Shown one piece after another: positions 44,526 to 55,327 of a DNA stretch of 64,000 nt. The notes under the pieces were generated by a model. It was not told the origin of the DNA and searched no databases. It was given only the letters and a program-made list of their open reading frames with translations. The translations under genes and the position numbers were made by a program. Every line of letters starts with the position of its first letter. Position 1 is the stretch's first letter. The stretch is from Adenophora triphylla var. japonica (taxonomy: Eukaryota; Streptophyta; Magnoliopsida; Asterales; Campanulaceae). The stretch spans positions 1-64,000 of the forward strand of contig JAFEMH010000523.1 in assembly GCA_022495995.1 (NCBI GenBank), read 5' to 3'.

Positions 44526-45626
44526 TTAAAAGAGCCTGCTTGCCCCAGTTCTGCTCTTCTTCACCGTGACCACCCTGTCTGCTCGCTCCTGATCCTCATC
44601 ATCATCCTCCCCAACAGGATCCATCTCATCCTCAACTCTAGGCATACGCCAATGCCTAGCGTGTGTGCCAGTCGGAAATGCGGCTCCTGCCGTGCAAGTA
44701 AACGTCTTCTTCGGATCACCATACTCAAATAATAAGGAAAAGTTGCCCGCTCCCCTCGGATCCCTCGCAAACATGTCATATTGAATTAGCCACTCTCTCG
44801 AATATAGGCTTGTGCCCCCTGTCAACTTCACCGCCTCGGGCTTTAACTCCCCCACACAGGCCACAGCAATCATAGTGATCATCCCGCCTACAGAAATGTT
44901 GCCCTTTTTTGTAAGGGCAAATGCCTCACATCTCTTCACAAAGATATCCACCCAATCAGGGACCACCTGGTAACTCCTCAACCCCGTGCGCAAAAGATTT
45001 ATCATAGCAAGATTTAATTGTGCAGGCTCCCCATTCGCCAACCAGGTCATAGCCAATCCTCTATAAAACAACTTCCAAGCCGGGTGAGACAAAGAAGAAG
45101 CCCTAAGAAATTTTTTAGTGCAAGGCAACCCCGTAAGCTCCGTAAAGAAGAAGCAGCTAGCCCCATCCATATCCAACCAATCTCCCCTCGGCTGGTCAAC
45201 CCCCAGGATCTCCCTCAACTCATCATAAGACAATCTATAAGTTACATCATCAAGATTAAACCAAATAGCATTTGCATGTGACCCTTTTCCAACCTCCAAA
45301 GTTGAGAGAAATTCCAATGAATATCTCAAGTAAGAATCCGCTCTCTTCCCTAAGAATCTACCCAACCCGGCTTGGTTCAACAAATCCGCTACTAAGGTTT
45401 CTAAATCCAAATCTCTTAACACCGGCACATGGAGGAAGGTGGTGACTTGAATTTTCCTACTCTCCAAATTCCGCCACCTTTTCTTTTGAGCGGAAGACAA
45501 ATTGAGTAAACCCATAAAAGGAAAGGAAGCATTAGGGGGAGGGGGATTAGTTGGGACCTCGGATTGGGTTGTTATTCTAACTCTTTTATTGCCACCCCCT
45601 CGAGCATCTCTTCCCCTAGAAGTCAT
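44526..45626 (-). CDS. Athila-type extra (env-position) ORF, about 366 aa
   Basis: ATG at 45626 begins MTSRGRDARGGG. The protein contains LESRKIQVTTFLHVPVLRDL, ANAIWFNLDDVTYRLSYDEL and PAWKLFYRGLAMTWLANGEP, which I recognise as the Athila ORF family (Pfam ATHILA type) found downstream of pol. No signal peptide or strong membrane helix is seen, so an envelope role is not supported by this sequence. The acidic stretch GEDDDEDQERADR precedes the end. A likely C-terminal continuation (44263-44496, YAYEDRRTQERYAYED) lies in another frame, so the gene may be shortened by a frameshift. Confidence 0.75.
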   Translation of the reverse strand: MTSRGRDARGGGNKRVRITTQSEVPTNPPPPNASFPFMGLLNLSSAQKKRWRNLESRKIQVTTFLHVPVLRDLDLETLVADLLNQAGLGRFLGKRADSYLRYSLEFLSTLEVGKGSHANAIWFNLDDVTYRLSYDELREILGVDQPRGDWLDMDGASCFFFTELTGLPCTKKFLRASSLSHPAWKLFYRGLAMTWLANGEPAQLNLAMINLLRTGLRSYQVVPDWVDIFVKRCEAFALTKKGNISVGGMITMIAVACVGELKPEAVKLTGGTSLYSREWLIQYDMFARDPRGAGNFSLLFEYGDPKKTFTCTAGAAFPTGTHARHWRMPRVEDEMDPVGEDDDEDQERADRVVTVKKSRTGASRLF

Positions 45627-46321
45627 TTTACTCAACAACAATTCACCACAACTCCACACAATAATTCACAAAAAAAAAATCAAGCCAAACAACCCAGCCC
45701 AACAATAACAAACTCCTTCCAATTCCCAACCGAACCGCCAATCAACAAATTCAACAAATCCCAACAAATTAAAATGCAAGGGAAAAAGTTGAAATTTTTA
45801 CCTTACTAAAGCACCAAAGCAGTCCAAAAACCCTCCTTGTATCCTCCAAAATATCTTCCAAGAACTTTTGACCCCAAACAAAATTCGAATTTGACTTCTA
45901 GGGCTTGGTGAATTTCGAAATTGGGTGAATTGAAGGCCAAAATTGAAGAGGGTGGGTCGGAATTAGGAAGAGATGGTGGATTAGGGCTTGGATTTCGAAG
46001 AAAAGAGGGAGATTTGGTGGAATTTTCGGTTTTGGGTAGAGAGAGAAAGCTTGGAGCTTTAATGGTGGGTTAGGAGGTTGAAGAAGGAGATAGAGGGAGG
46101 GTGGGGCTCGGTTTTGGCTAGGGAAGGGTAGGAGAGTGGAGATTTTGGTTGTAAGAGAGGAAGAATGGTGGATTTAGGTGGTGGGAATGGTGGAATTGGT
46201 GGGTGTTGTAGAGAGAGAGAGAAGGAAGGAGGGGGAAAGGGTACGACTGGGAAGAAGGGGAGGGGACGACGGCCTAGGGCTTTTAATTTTTTATTTTTTT
46301 TTCATGCTTTGACTGCTCAGG

Positions 46322-46459
46322 CCCCAAGGGACGAGTCGTCCCAAGGGGCACGAGTCGTCCCAAGGGGCACGAGTCGTCCACTTGCCCCCTCTCTGATTCA
46401 TGCGTCCCCCCTTTGGGGAATACTTCCTTTTGTCTTGGGGACGAGTCGTCCCCTGGGCC
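46322..46459 (-). repeat. LTR U3-like segment with GACGAGTCGTC palindromes, upstream of the extra ORF
   Basis: Four copies of a palindrome of the form GGGACGAGTCGTCCC occur, plus a CCCTCTCTGATTCATGCGTC stretch and a CCCCCCTTTGGGGAATA block. The LTR segment 42853-42993 has the same palindromes and a matching CCCTCTCTGAATCTGGCGTC block. It sits about 700 bases before the ATG of the extra ORF on the same strand. Confidence 0.7.
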
Positions 46460-46650
46460 AAAATCCCTATTATTTTTTTTTATGTTTTATTTTTTATTTT
46501 TTTTTCAGAATAGACCCAGGGGTTGATCCTTTCTCCTTGCTACTCCATGCACACCACCACTAAAACAAATACCTTTAGTAGCACCGATTCCTTTAATGAT
46601 GAAAAAGATAAAATACAACAAAAATAAAAACTAAGAATGAATGATTAAAT

Positions 46651-46723
46651 CCCGGGTTGCCTCCCGGTTAGCCGCCCTTCTTTAACGTCTTTAGCTAGAC
46701 CAAACGCCGGGTAAGCCCCCGGC
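46651..46723 (-). promoter_or_regulatory. Two GC-rich hairpins just downstream of Athila integrase
   Basis: Sense strand GCCGGGGGCTTACCCGGC (46706-46723) and CCGGGAGGCAACCCGG (about 46652-46667) fold as 6-bp and 5-bp stems with six-base loops. A GGGAGGCAACCC hairpin at this place is a familiar feature of Athila-like elements. Confidence 0.55.
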
Positions 46724-46767
46724 TAGCATCAAATTTTTAAGTCCTTGACAAGACTCAGAAACACGGT

Positions 46768-48075
46768 CTACTCATAATTAGGATTTTGGAGATAATGCAC
46801 CTCCATATCCTCATTTATTCCCACGCCATCATGATACAATTTTAGGCGTTGACCATTAACCTTAAGAACCTTGTCTCCGGAGAGACTACCAATCTCAACC
46901 GCACCATGCGGATATACCTCCCTCACAATAAAAGGTCCGGTCCACCGCGACCTTAGCTTTCCGGGAAACAACCGGAGACGGGAATCAAATAAAAGGACTT
47001 TTTGACCCACCTTAAAGTCCTTCCTAATGATCATTTTGTCGTGCCAAATCTTCGCTCGCTCCTTATAAAGGAGGTTATTCTCATACGCATCTCTCCTAAT
47101 CTCATCCAACTCACTCAAGTGCAATTTCCGCTCCTCACCGGAACCTTTCAAGTTCAAGTTGAACTTTTTGATCGCCCAATAGGCTTTGTGTTCAAGCTCA
47201 ATCGGCAAATGGCAAGGTTTACCAAACACCAACCGATATGGTGACATACCAATTGGTGTCTTATATGCAGTCCGGTAAGCCCACAACACATCATCAAGCC
47301 TTTGACTCCAATCATTTCTATTCGGGTTCACAGTTTTTTCAAGGATGGATTTTATCTCTCTGTTTGACACCTCGGCTTGGCCATTTGTTTGGGGGTGATA
47401 AGCAGTCGACACCTTATGGGTGATATGATATCTCTTGACTAGAGCTTCGACTGTCTTATTACAAAAATGTGTCCCCCTATCACTAATAATGGCCCTTGGC
47501 ATCCCAAACCGACACAAAACGTTGCTCCGAAGGAAGTTGACCACCACTTTAGAATCATTAGTGCGGGTAGGGATTGCTTCAACCCACTTGGAAACATAGT
47601 CAACCGCCAACAAGATGTATAAGAAGCCAAATGAATTGGGAAAAGGACCCATAAAGTCGATTCCCCAAACGTCAAAAATCTCACAATTTAAGACGTAATG
47701 TTGTGGCATCTCATCCCGTCGACCAATATTACCAACCCTTTGGCACCTATCACACGACTGACAAAAAGTGGCCGCATCCCGGAACAAAGTTGGCCAAAAG
47801 AAACCACACTCCAAAACTTTCCTAGCTGTCTTTTTCACACCAAAATGACCACCACACGCATGCTCATGACAGAATTTAAGAACAGAGGATACCTCACTAT
47901 CGGGAATACACCTCCGAATGACTTGGTAGGCATAATGCCTCCACAAATTGGGCTCATCCCACACATAATACTTGGCATCACTACGGACTTTGTCTCTTTG
48001 AGATTTTGACATCCCCGGAGGAAATTTATTAGAGACAAGAAAATTTACCAAGTCCGCATACCAAGGAGCAAACAA
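46768..48075 (-). CDS. Athila integrase, open frame
   Basis: [20 protein letters not shown] and CQSCDRCQR form the HHCC zinc domain. [24 protein letters not shown] and [12 protein letters not shown] give the D, D and E of the catalytic core. The C-terminal domain includes [20 protein letters not shown]. All three catalytic residues are present and 435 codons are open, but it lacks its own start because it normally comes from the pol polyprotein. Confidence 0.9.
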   Translation of the reverse strand: MFAPWYADLVNFLVSNKFPPGMSKSQRDKVRSDAKYYVWDEPNLWRHYAYQVIRRCIPDSEVSSVLKFCHEHACGGHFGVKKTARKVLECGFFWPTLFRDAATFCQSCDRCQRVGNIGRRDEMPQHYVLNCEIFDVWGIDFMGPFPNSFGFLYILLAVDYVSKWVEAIPTRTNDSKVVVNFLRSNVLCRFGMPRAIISDRGTHFCNKTVEALVKRYHITHKVSTAYHPQTNGQAEVSNREIKSILEKTVNPNRNDWSQRLDDVLWAYRTAYKTPIGMSPYRLVFGKPCHLPIELEHKAYWAIKKFNLNLKGSGEERKLHLSELDEIRRDAYENNLLYKERAKIWHDKMIIRKDFKVGQKVLLFDSRLRLFPGKLRSRWTGPFIVREVYPHGAVEIGSLSGDKVLKVNGQRLKLYHDGVGINEDMEVHYLQNPNYE

Positions 48076-49547
48076 TTAATTGCCCAAAGAACCTCATCAG
48101 GAAACTCACCCCGGATTGGGGCTTGTTTATAAGGCTTGTCCTCCTCCATAACAAGGCGACTCAAATGATCGGCAACTAAATTTTCAGCCCCCTTTCTGTC
48201 CTTTACCTCTATATCAAACTCACTCAACAAGAGAATCCACCGAATGAGTCTCGGTTTAGCCTCTTTTTTAGACATCAAGTACTTGAGAGCAGCGTGGTCG
48301 GTGTAAACAATGACTTTTGTGCCCAACAAGTAAGACCTAAATTTCTCAAGTGCAAAGACCACTGCCAACATCTCTTTTTCCGTAGTGGAGTAATTTCTTT
48401 GTGCCCCATTCAAGGTCATAGACGCATAGTAAATCACATGCGAGGCACGCTCCACTTTTTGACCCAAAACCGCCCCCACAGCATAATCACTCGCATCACA
48501 CATGATCTCAAAGGGACGAGACCAATCGGGTGCTTGAATAATGGGGGTGGTTGTCAACCTAGACTTCAACTCATTGAAAGATTGCTTGCAGTTATCATCA
48601 AAATTAAAATCAACCTCTTTTTGCAACAAGGTGCATAGAGGTGAAGCAATCTTTGAAAAGTCCTTTATAAACCTCCGGTAAAACCCGGCATGACCAAGAA
48701 ATGACCGGACTTCACGTACGTTGGTAGGGTAAGGAAGTGAAGAAATGACATCAATCTTAGCTTTGTCAACTTCAATACCCCTTTTTGACACAACATGACC
48801 TAACACGATGCCTTGCTCGACCATAAAATGACATTTTTCAAAATTTAGGACCAAATTAGTTTCAATGCATCTATCCAACACTAGTCCTAAATGAGCAAGG
48901 CATTCATCAAACGAGTCTCCATGGACAGTGAAGTCATCCATGAAAACTTCCATAAATTTTTCCACAAAATCGGAGAATATACTCATCATGCACCGTTGAA
49001 AAGTTCCAGGTGCATTACATAATCCAAACGGCATTCTCCGATAGGCAAAAGTGCCGAAGGGGCAAGTAAATGTAGTTTTCTCTTGGTCTTCCGGGGCGAT
49101 AGGTATTTGAAAATACCCGGAAAAACCATCAAGGAAACAAAAATACGCCCTTCCGGCTAACCTTTCCAACATCTGATCAATAAAGGGGAGGGGGAAATGA
49201 TCTTTAAGAGTTACCTCATTCAGCCGTCGGAGATCAATGCACACACGAATCCCCGTTTGCTCCCGGGTTGGAACCAACTCTCCTTTCTGATTACGGGAGA
49301 CTGTGATCCCGCCCCTCTTGGGCACACATTGCGTGGGGCTCACCCACTTGCTGTCAGAGATGGGATAGATGATCCCCATCTGTAGTAGCTTCAGGACCTC
49401 CTTTTTCACCGCCTCCATCATTGGCGGGTTAAGTCTCCGCTGCGGTTGTCTCACTGGCTTCGCACCCTCCTCTAGGTTGATCCGGTGCATACACAAAGAT
49501 GGACTAATGCCCTTGAGATCGGCAATAGTCCAACCAATCGCAGATTT
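48045..49547 (-). pseudogene. Athila reverse transcriptase and RNase H, open but cut off at both ends
   Basis: RT blocks: [37 protein letters not shown] and [10 protein letters not shown] (FMDD in place of YxDD). RNase [37 protein letters not shown] and [11 protein letters not shown]. The frame is open for 483 codons, but is separated from protease by one TGA and from integrase by a one-base shift near 48075. These are few breaks, as expected for a young copy. Confidence 0.9.
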
Positions 49548-50534
49548 TCACTCCCGAACCACCTCAATCAACCTCTTCTCTTGATCCTCAGTCAAACTGC
49601 TAGAAATCACTACCGGAAGCGTCTCTCCCTCACCTAAATAAACATACTTAAGGTGCTCAGGGAGAACCTTCAAATCAAGCTCCGGTGCCTTCTCTATAGA
49701 TGGAACAAGCTTCTCAACCGGGACCTCTAACTTCATGTGACCAAAACCCGATTCTGTAGCAAACATGGCACTCTCTGTAAGACCCATAACCGCTTCCTTC
49801 ATCGAATCTGAGATGTCAAACTCCAAGATAGCATACCCCAAAGCATTCTCTAATACGGTCTTGAGATCATCACCTCCACTAGACACCTCAAATACCTCCT
49901 CTACCAATGGCTCGACCACATCAATGAAACACAGTGACTCCGTATCCTTAGGATATCTCATAGAGTCAAAGATATTGAACTCCATCACTTGGCCATCAAA
50001 TTCCATTGTTAAGGAACCATTCGCCACATCAAGCTTTGTCCGCGCAGTCGACATAAAAGGCCTCCCCAACAGTATGGGAGCCTTGGGATCCGACTCCATC
50101 TCTAGCACATAGAAATCTGCGGGAAATATCATCTTCCCCACTCTAACCATAACATCTTCCACCAATCCCTTCGGGTAGGCATTCGACCTATCCGCTAGCT
50201 GTATCACCACTCTAGTGTCCTGCAGTGGTCCCAACTTCAGAGTTTCAAACATCGAATAGGGCATGACGTTGATTAACGCCCCAAGTCTAACATCGCCTTA
50301 TGCTCGAAGCATCCCCAAAGTAACCGGAATCACGAACATCCCCGGGTCACCGCATTTCTTAGGCAATTTCCGCCGATACACCGTGCACACGTGCTCACTA
50401 ACCTTACCCTTCTTCTTACTCCTCTCCTTCGATTCCTCTTCGTAGTACACAACTCCTTCAAGAACTTCGCATACCTCGGGACCCAAGAAGATCCAAGAAA
50501 GGAATATTAACCTCCAACCGCTTGAAAGTGTCAT
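49548..50534 (-). pseudogene. Athila protease region
   Basis: 50298-50534 carries VYRRKLPKKCGDPGMFVIP, the block just before the Athila protease, in one frame. 49548-50264 continues with LGPLQDTRVVIQLADRS and PILLGRPFMSTARTKLDV, the protease fold end. A frameshift near 50280 and a TGA at 49548-49550 interrupt the pol frame. The D-T/S-G site falls at the frameshift and is not readable. Confidence 0.8.
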
Positions 50535-51082
50535 AAATTGCCTTATCAGGCTCCGGCTTTCGATGCTCTTTCAAGGCCTCGGGGAATGGAACCTCAGGCT
50601 CATATACAGGAGCCTTAACCTCTGGTGCAGCTTCTTTCTAATCGGGTACCTTCAGACGGCTCAAATATCAACCTCAATTTTCGGTTCCTCGCTACAACCC
50701 TATCCTGCAGCTCCTTACCACCGCGAAGAGTGATCGCACATGCATTCCCGCTTTGGATTCGGTTCGGTCCGTGAAGGCAGCTTTCCCAAATTCTACGAGC
50801 CTCCATCCTACCCACGATTCTGCTATCTGCCCCATCTGTCTCTCCGGACCACCGATACTCGTACGCCCTTCTGCTGATACCGCCAAGATTGCTAATACTT
50901 GTATCGGTTCTCGCCGATACCGTCGAAGATCGGTGGATAAGGTGCTCATACTACGAGCCAATGTACGGAACATATCTTCGTAGATTGTCCCTGGCTGCGG
51001 CCGCTGCTTTGTCGCTGGCTCGGTGGTGGCTGTCCAAATGGTGGTCTATAACCCCGATATCGCTGCTGGGTAACCTTGTTGA

Positions 51083-52219
51083 TTACCAAACCGTCGTCCC
51101 CGACCACCCGCCGATTCTCGCTGTGACACCATTACCCCATCTGAAATTAGGATGATTTCTCCAGTTGGGGTTATAAGTGTTACCCATCGGTCTCTGTCCC
51201 TGCTGCACAAAACCAACTGCATTGACATCCTCCATCTCACCCGTCTGCAACGAAGGGCATGAATCTGTAGGGTGCGTAATGTCATAGCAAATCCCACACT
51301 GCTTCGGTGTCTGACCCAGAACCAGCTGCTTTACCATACCCTTAAGATCCTCCATATCTGTCTCGAGCTTACTAGTCACCCCACTGCTAGAACCCGCTGC
51401 GCTAACCTGTCTCACAGTTGACCTTTTTCCATGGGTCCTCGTGCTCTTGGCTAGCTCCTCAATCAACTTTTTAGCTTCATCAGTGGTCTTATTCAAAACA
51501 CTTCCCCCACAACACGAATCCACTAACCTCTTATCCTGAATGGTCAACCCTCCATGAAAATAGACAATCAGCTGATCCTCTGTAAACCCATGATATGGAC
51601 AACTCCTACAAAGCTTGTGGAAGCGATTGTAGTAATCGTATAGAGTCTCATCTGCCTTATGCTCCATATTGCTGATGTCCCTCTTCATTACATTAATTTG
51701 GTCCTGAGGGAAGAACTCCTCCAAGAATACCTCTTTCATCTGCTGCCATGTCGTGATACTGTTAGGGGGCAAGTGGTAGTACCAATCATTCGCGTTATCT
51801 TTCAGTGTGAAAGAAAACGCCCTCAATAACAGATGCTCGATCGGAAGCGACGGCGGCCTCATACTCTGACAGATTTGCACAAACTGAGATATGTGCTGAT
51901 TAGGATCCTCTCCGGGCATCCCTGTAAAGTGCGGTAGCTGATTGAGTAGCCCCGACTTCAACTCAAATGTCACCCCTGCAGGTAAAGTGGGGAATTGGAC
52001 GGCATGTGGTTGCTCATTCCAATTCGGTGCAGTCCTTTGCCTCAGAGTCTGTGGTGGAACTGCTTGTTCACCACCACCATTATTATCTCCGCCCTGCATC
52101 CTTTCAGCTAATAATATCTCCTTGATTCTCCGGCTTTGTTGTCGCCCTTTCCTGAAAGAACGTTCTATTTCTGAATCAAGAGGCACAAGTAAATTATTAG
52201 TAGAACGGGTGTGCACCAT
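51083..52219 (-). CDS. Athila gag, 378 codons to first stop
   Basis: ATG at 52219 starts MVHTRSTNN. The capsid part has HISQFVQICQSMRPPSLP and LPPNSITTWQQMKEVFLEEF, the plant gag signature; CGICYDITHPTDSC is a CCHC zinc knuckle (Cx2Cx4Hx4C). After about 51150 the frame ends; downstream gag/PR linker sequence to 50534 is in shifting frames. The frame shown is open and could make a capsid protein, but the normal gag-pol connection is broken. Confidence 0.85.
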   Translation of the reverse strand: MVHTRSTNNLLVPLDSEIERSFRKGRQQSRRIKEILLAERMQGGDNNGGGEQAVPPQTLRQRTAPNWNEQPHAVQFPTLPAGVTFELKSGLLNQLPHFTGMPGEDPNQHISQFVQICQSMRPPSLPIEHLLLRAFSFTLKDNANDWYYHLPPNSITTWQQMKEVFLEEFFPQDQINVMKRDISNMEHKADETLYDYYNRFHKLCRSCPYHGFTEDQLIVYFHGGLTIQDKRLVDSCCGGSVLNKTTDEAKKLIEELAKSTRTHGKRSTVRQVSAAGSSSGVTSKLETDMEDLKGMVKQLVLGQTPKQCGICYDITHPTDSCPSLQTGEMEDVNAVGFVQQGQRPMGNTYNPNWRNHPNFRWGNGVTARIGGWSGTTVW

Positions 52220-52345
52220 GCACGGTTACACACCACCAGAGAGCAGGGTATAGCACTTAGCAGATAACACAAATACTAAAACAAAAATAAATAAAAAGAA
52301 AAAAAAATAGATTAAGAATAGAATAAGATCGCAAACAATTACACC

Positions 52346-52365
52346 GTTCCCCGGCAACGGCGCCA
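52346..52365 (-). promoter_or_regulatory. Primer binding site of Athila element C (tRNA-Asp)
   Basis: TGGCGCCGTTGCCGGGGA on the minus strand, the classic Athila primer site complementary to tRNA-Asp. Confidence 0.93.
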
Positions 52366-52370
52366 AAATT

Positions 52371-53734
52371 TGGTAGGATTTATCGCAACACCTACAAATT
52401 ACTACAAGGACTCCTAATAATGTAGATAGTGAAAGTCCAGGATCGATCTCAGGGACAGTATTGCTTACGAACTAGTCACACAAATGGGGGGTTTTTGTTT
52501 GTTGAATGATTAAAATCCTAAGACGGGAATTTAAAATCTAAATTATAAATAATAATGTAAAAGAACACTTTGGACATGCAAAATTATCCCCGTCTATCAA
52601 TCAATATCACCGGAATGATTCTTTCGTACTCCCCCCTAATCACTTGATCACGAGATATAAAATCTCTATCTCTTCGTTGATAGTAGTTAATAGCGGCGAC
52701 ACGCTCAACTACAAACCCTAATTAATAAATAAAACCTAGCCGACACGATCAAGGTTCTAAATATAAATTGATGAAATTCTAAGAGATGAAGATCAAGGAA
52801 TTAATCTATTATTGTTTCAAAGAGATTTAAAGCCAATTTTACTTTTAATCACCATTCAAGATGACACATACATGAATAACGAAGGTGCTACAATGATAAC
52901 CCTAGTCCGACACGATAAAAGGGAAATCTAGCAATAATCAATTAAAAGGATTAAGGGATTGATCAATTTCTCAAAACCCTAGAAATTGATTTGAAATAAG
53001 CACAAGTAAAATTGCAATTAGGGAAGAATAATTAAAAGGAATCAAACCTCAATTGATAATCAAGACGGTTCAAAAATCACAAATCCAAAGCAAGAGAATT
53101 TAGCCTTCCATGGAGATTCAAAGCTTGAATATCGTTTTCAAAAAACTAATGAGAAGAAAAGATAACCTAAAATACTGATAGGAATTAGTATTTATACTTC
53201 CTCCCTAAACCCTAGCTAAAAAGGAAAAGAAAATAAATTAAAAATAAAGAAAATTGCAAAAATTACGTCATTCCAGCGATCAGGGCACGACTCGTCCCTA
53301 GGGTCACGAGTCGTCCCTAGGTCTTCCTTCAATGGGGACGAGTCGTGATGTAGGGGACGACTCGTCCCTTTTGCATCCCTCTCTGAATCTGGCGTCCCCC
53401 CTTTGGGAAATAGTTGGGCCAAAGGGGGACGACTCGTCCCCTGAAGCAAAAACACCGATTTCTTCATATTTTTTCTTCAATCCTTGGCTTGCTTCCGGAC
53501 TTCCTTGGCTTGACTTCCATGGTATAAAAATTGATGTCCCCGAGCAACTCATGAGGACCAACAACACTTACATCAAAAACTCTCTAAAAATTCTCTCAAA
53601 TTACATCTTTTATCTCATAATCCTCACAATACATAATATCACTCATAAGACATCAAACCTAAAAAATTACATGGAAATAACACAAAATAATACCGGAAAA
53701 CATAGGAATAACATAGAACAAATCCGCGCTATCA
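52371..53734 (-). repeat. 5' LTR of Athila element C (1364 bp)
   Basis: Almost identical to 41939-43284. It has one extra 19-base copy (GGTCACGAGTCGTCCCTAG) in the palindrome cluster at about 53296-53315. TATAAATA is at 53189-53196. The element's RNA should start downstream of it on the minus strand. Confidence 0.93.
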
Positions 53735-53778
53735 GTCAATTGGGGACCATAACCCTATATTTATAATGACCTAGTATG

Positions 53779-54204
53779 TTAGCCAGCCCACAATAGATTA
53801 ACAACAAGATTACGCAAAAGCGTGCTTGTTTCTGCCCTTTCATTCTTAGCAAAACGCTTTTCAAGCTCTGTAAGGAACGTCATTGCAACTTTCTCATCAT
53901 CTATATCGCCTCTGAATGATTCTGGGATGCTTTTCTTCATGATCATAAGACACATGCGATTTGAGCGTTTCAACTTTTCCATATCCTTCTTAGCTTGAGA
54001 TGTACTCGTGCTAATCAGGTCAGCAGGTTTTGACTCCCTGAGTACAAGGTCTAGATCCATAACTCCCAGAACAATCAGCACATTTTCTTTCCAGCTCTTA
54101 AAATTCATCCCATTCAGCATGGGAATCGAGTTGATGTTAGCAGATACATTAGAAGCTGATGAATTAACTGAATAGAGAACAAAAAATAAAACAAATAAGC
54201 TCAC
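53779..54204 (-). pseudogene. Truncated copia gag of element D
   Basis: The reading frame gives IPMLNGMNFKSWKENVLIVL and, later, MTFLTELEKRFAKNERAE, the gag pattern of Ty1/copia (UBN2-type). It runs straight into the LTR near 53803 with no polypurine tract, zinc finger or pol, so a large deletion fused gag to the 3' LTR. Confidence 0.75.
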
Positions 54205-54879
54205 ATATAACTTTAAGCAGATAAATGTTTGAAATTAAAATTATCCCATTACAAGAAAATCGACGCAACATTAATTTTAATCTTTGGATAGAAAATTAAC
54301 TTGCAAGTAATTTTCTTGATGTAGAAATCAAATATTAACAGTAAAATTCTGTCAAATACCAAGCCTTTCTTTGGACCGACTCAATATTCACATGGACACT
54401 TAATAACTGTTACATATTTATCTCCACGAACGAATTTGAATTTCTGTCAGATAATAGTCTTCCTTTGGGCCGACCATTACCCGCATGAAAACAAACACGC
54501 TAAAAAAAACTTCAAATAATCATGTATTTTAAATTAAAAAATTTCATAGGAGAGGTTACTTTGGTAACATGCTACGCAAATTTAATAACATAAAATACAA
54601 GATGTGTTCGAATAAACGAGTAATTTCAAACATGGACATAACTTAAACATTATTATTGAAATTTAAAATTATTAAGTCCATAATAATAATTTCAATAAAT
54701 AATATTTACTGAATCCAAATTAACACACAATTATTGCAAACCAAATAACACATAATATTTACTTAAGACCAGAAAAGAGATGCACAGGAATCCCATGATC
54801 CCTTCATCATCAGCATCAGCGATTTCGGAAACCAAAAAAATAGATCCATCTTCACTGAATAAAAAAAAAAAAAAACCTA

Positions 54880-55027
54880 AATCACATATTCTTGCCGGCC
54901 TACTCGGTTTCAGCAGGGGCACAACCGGGGCTTTGAGGAAACCGTTAGACTCGGCCAAGGAAACTCTGGCACTGTCCGACACGAAATCAATTAACATCTC
55001 TCCGAAGCACACTATTGAGGAAGGCAT
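54880..55027 (-). pseudogene. Captured fructokinase N-terminal fragment in element D
   Basis: From ATG at 55027: [20 protein letters not shown] and GFLKAP. This is the start of plant fructokinase (PfkB family), whose next residues are GGAPANVAVG. Here a base is missing after the KAP codons and the GTGCCCCTGCTGAA that follows still matches the GAPA codons in another frame. After about 54890 the match is lost and a poly-T run follows. It lies in the sense orientation between the primer site and gag. No catalytic part is present. Confidence 0.7.
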
Positions 55028-55065
55028 CTTTAAAAAATTATTAATTCAAGAAAACCTTAATTTTT

Positions 55066-55275
55066 TTATTTTTTTTTTAATTTAACACAATCCCAATAGC
55101 AATCTGAATAATAGCATGGGTTGTCAAAGTCCATACGTAAACCACAAACATGACCATATTTCTTGGGGCATTCGTCTGAAGGGTAGGGACTCCATAATTT
55201 ATCAAAGTATAAACTCAAGAAAACTCTTGTTGCCTTTGCAGAATCTGAAACCTGAATCCTAAACATAATAATCAA
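55066..55275 (-). other. Short open frame with a cysteine-rich end, unknown
   Basis: Between the primer site and the fructokinase fragment a 69-codon frame ends with cysteines spaced C-x6-C-x9-C-x4-C-x3-C (HVCGL, NPCYYSDCYWDC). I cannot assign it; it may be another captured piece or chance. Confidence 0.25.
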
Positions 55276-55312
55276 TTCAATCCAAATAATCTCAACAACA
55301 AAGCAAGATTAA

Positions 55313-55325
55313 GGCTCTGATACCA
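55313..55325 (-). promoter_or_regulatory. Primer binding site of element D (tRNA-iMet)
   Basis: TGGTATCAGAGCC on the minus strand, two bases inside the LTR end. Confidence 0.85.
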
Positions 55326-55327
55326 CT

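Larger units (their letters stand above)
41939..53734 (-). mobile_element. Athila-lineage Ty3/gypsy element C, 11.8 kb, recent
   Basis: Two LTRs (41939-43284 and 52371-53734), a perfect target duplication GTCAA (41934-41938, 53735-53739), a tRNA-Asp primer site, gag, PR, RT-RNase H, IN and an Athila-type extra ORF all on the minus strand. The LTRs differ by about ten substitutions or single-base indels plus a 19-base duplication in the right one, so insertion is recent, and later than element D which it interrupts. Confidence 0.95.

Noticed and set aside
44526..45626. Calling the Athila extra ORF an envelope protein
   Set aside because: No signal peptide, membrane segment or fusion-type motif is visible; only its position resembles env.
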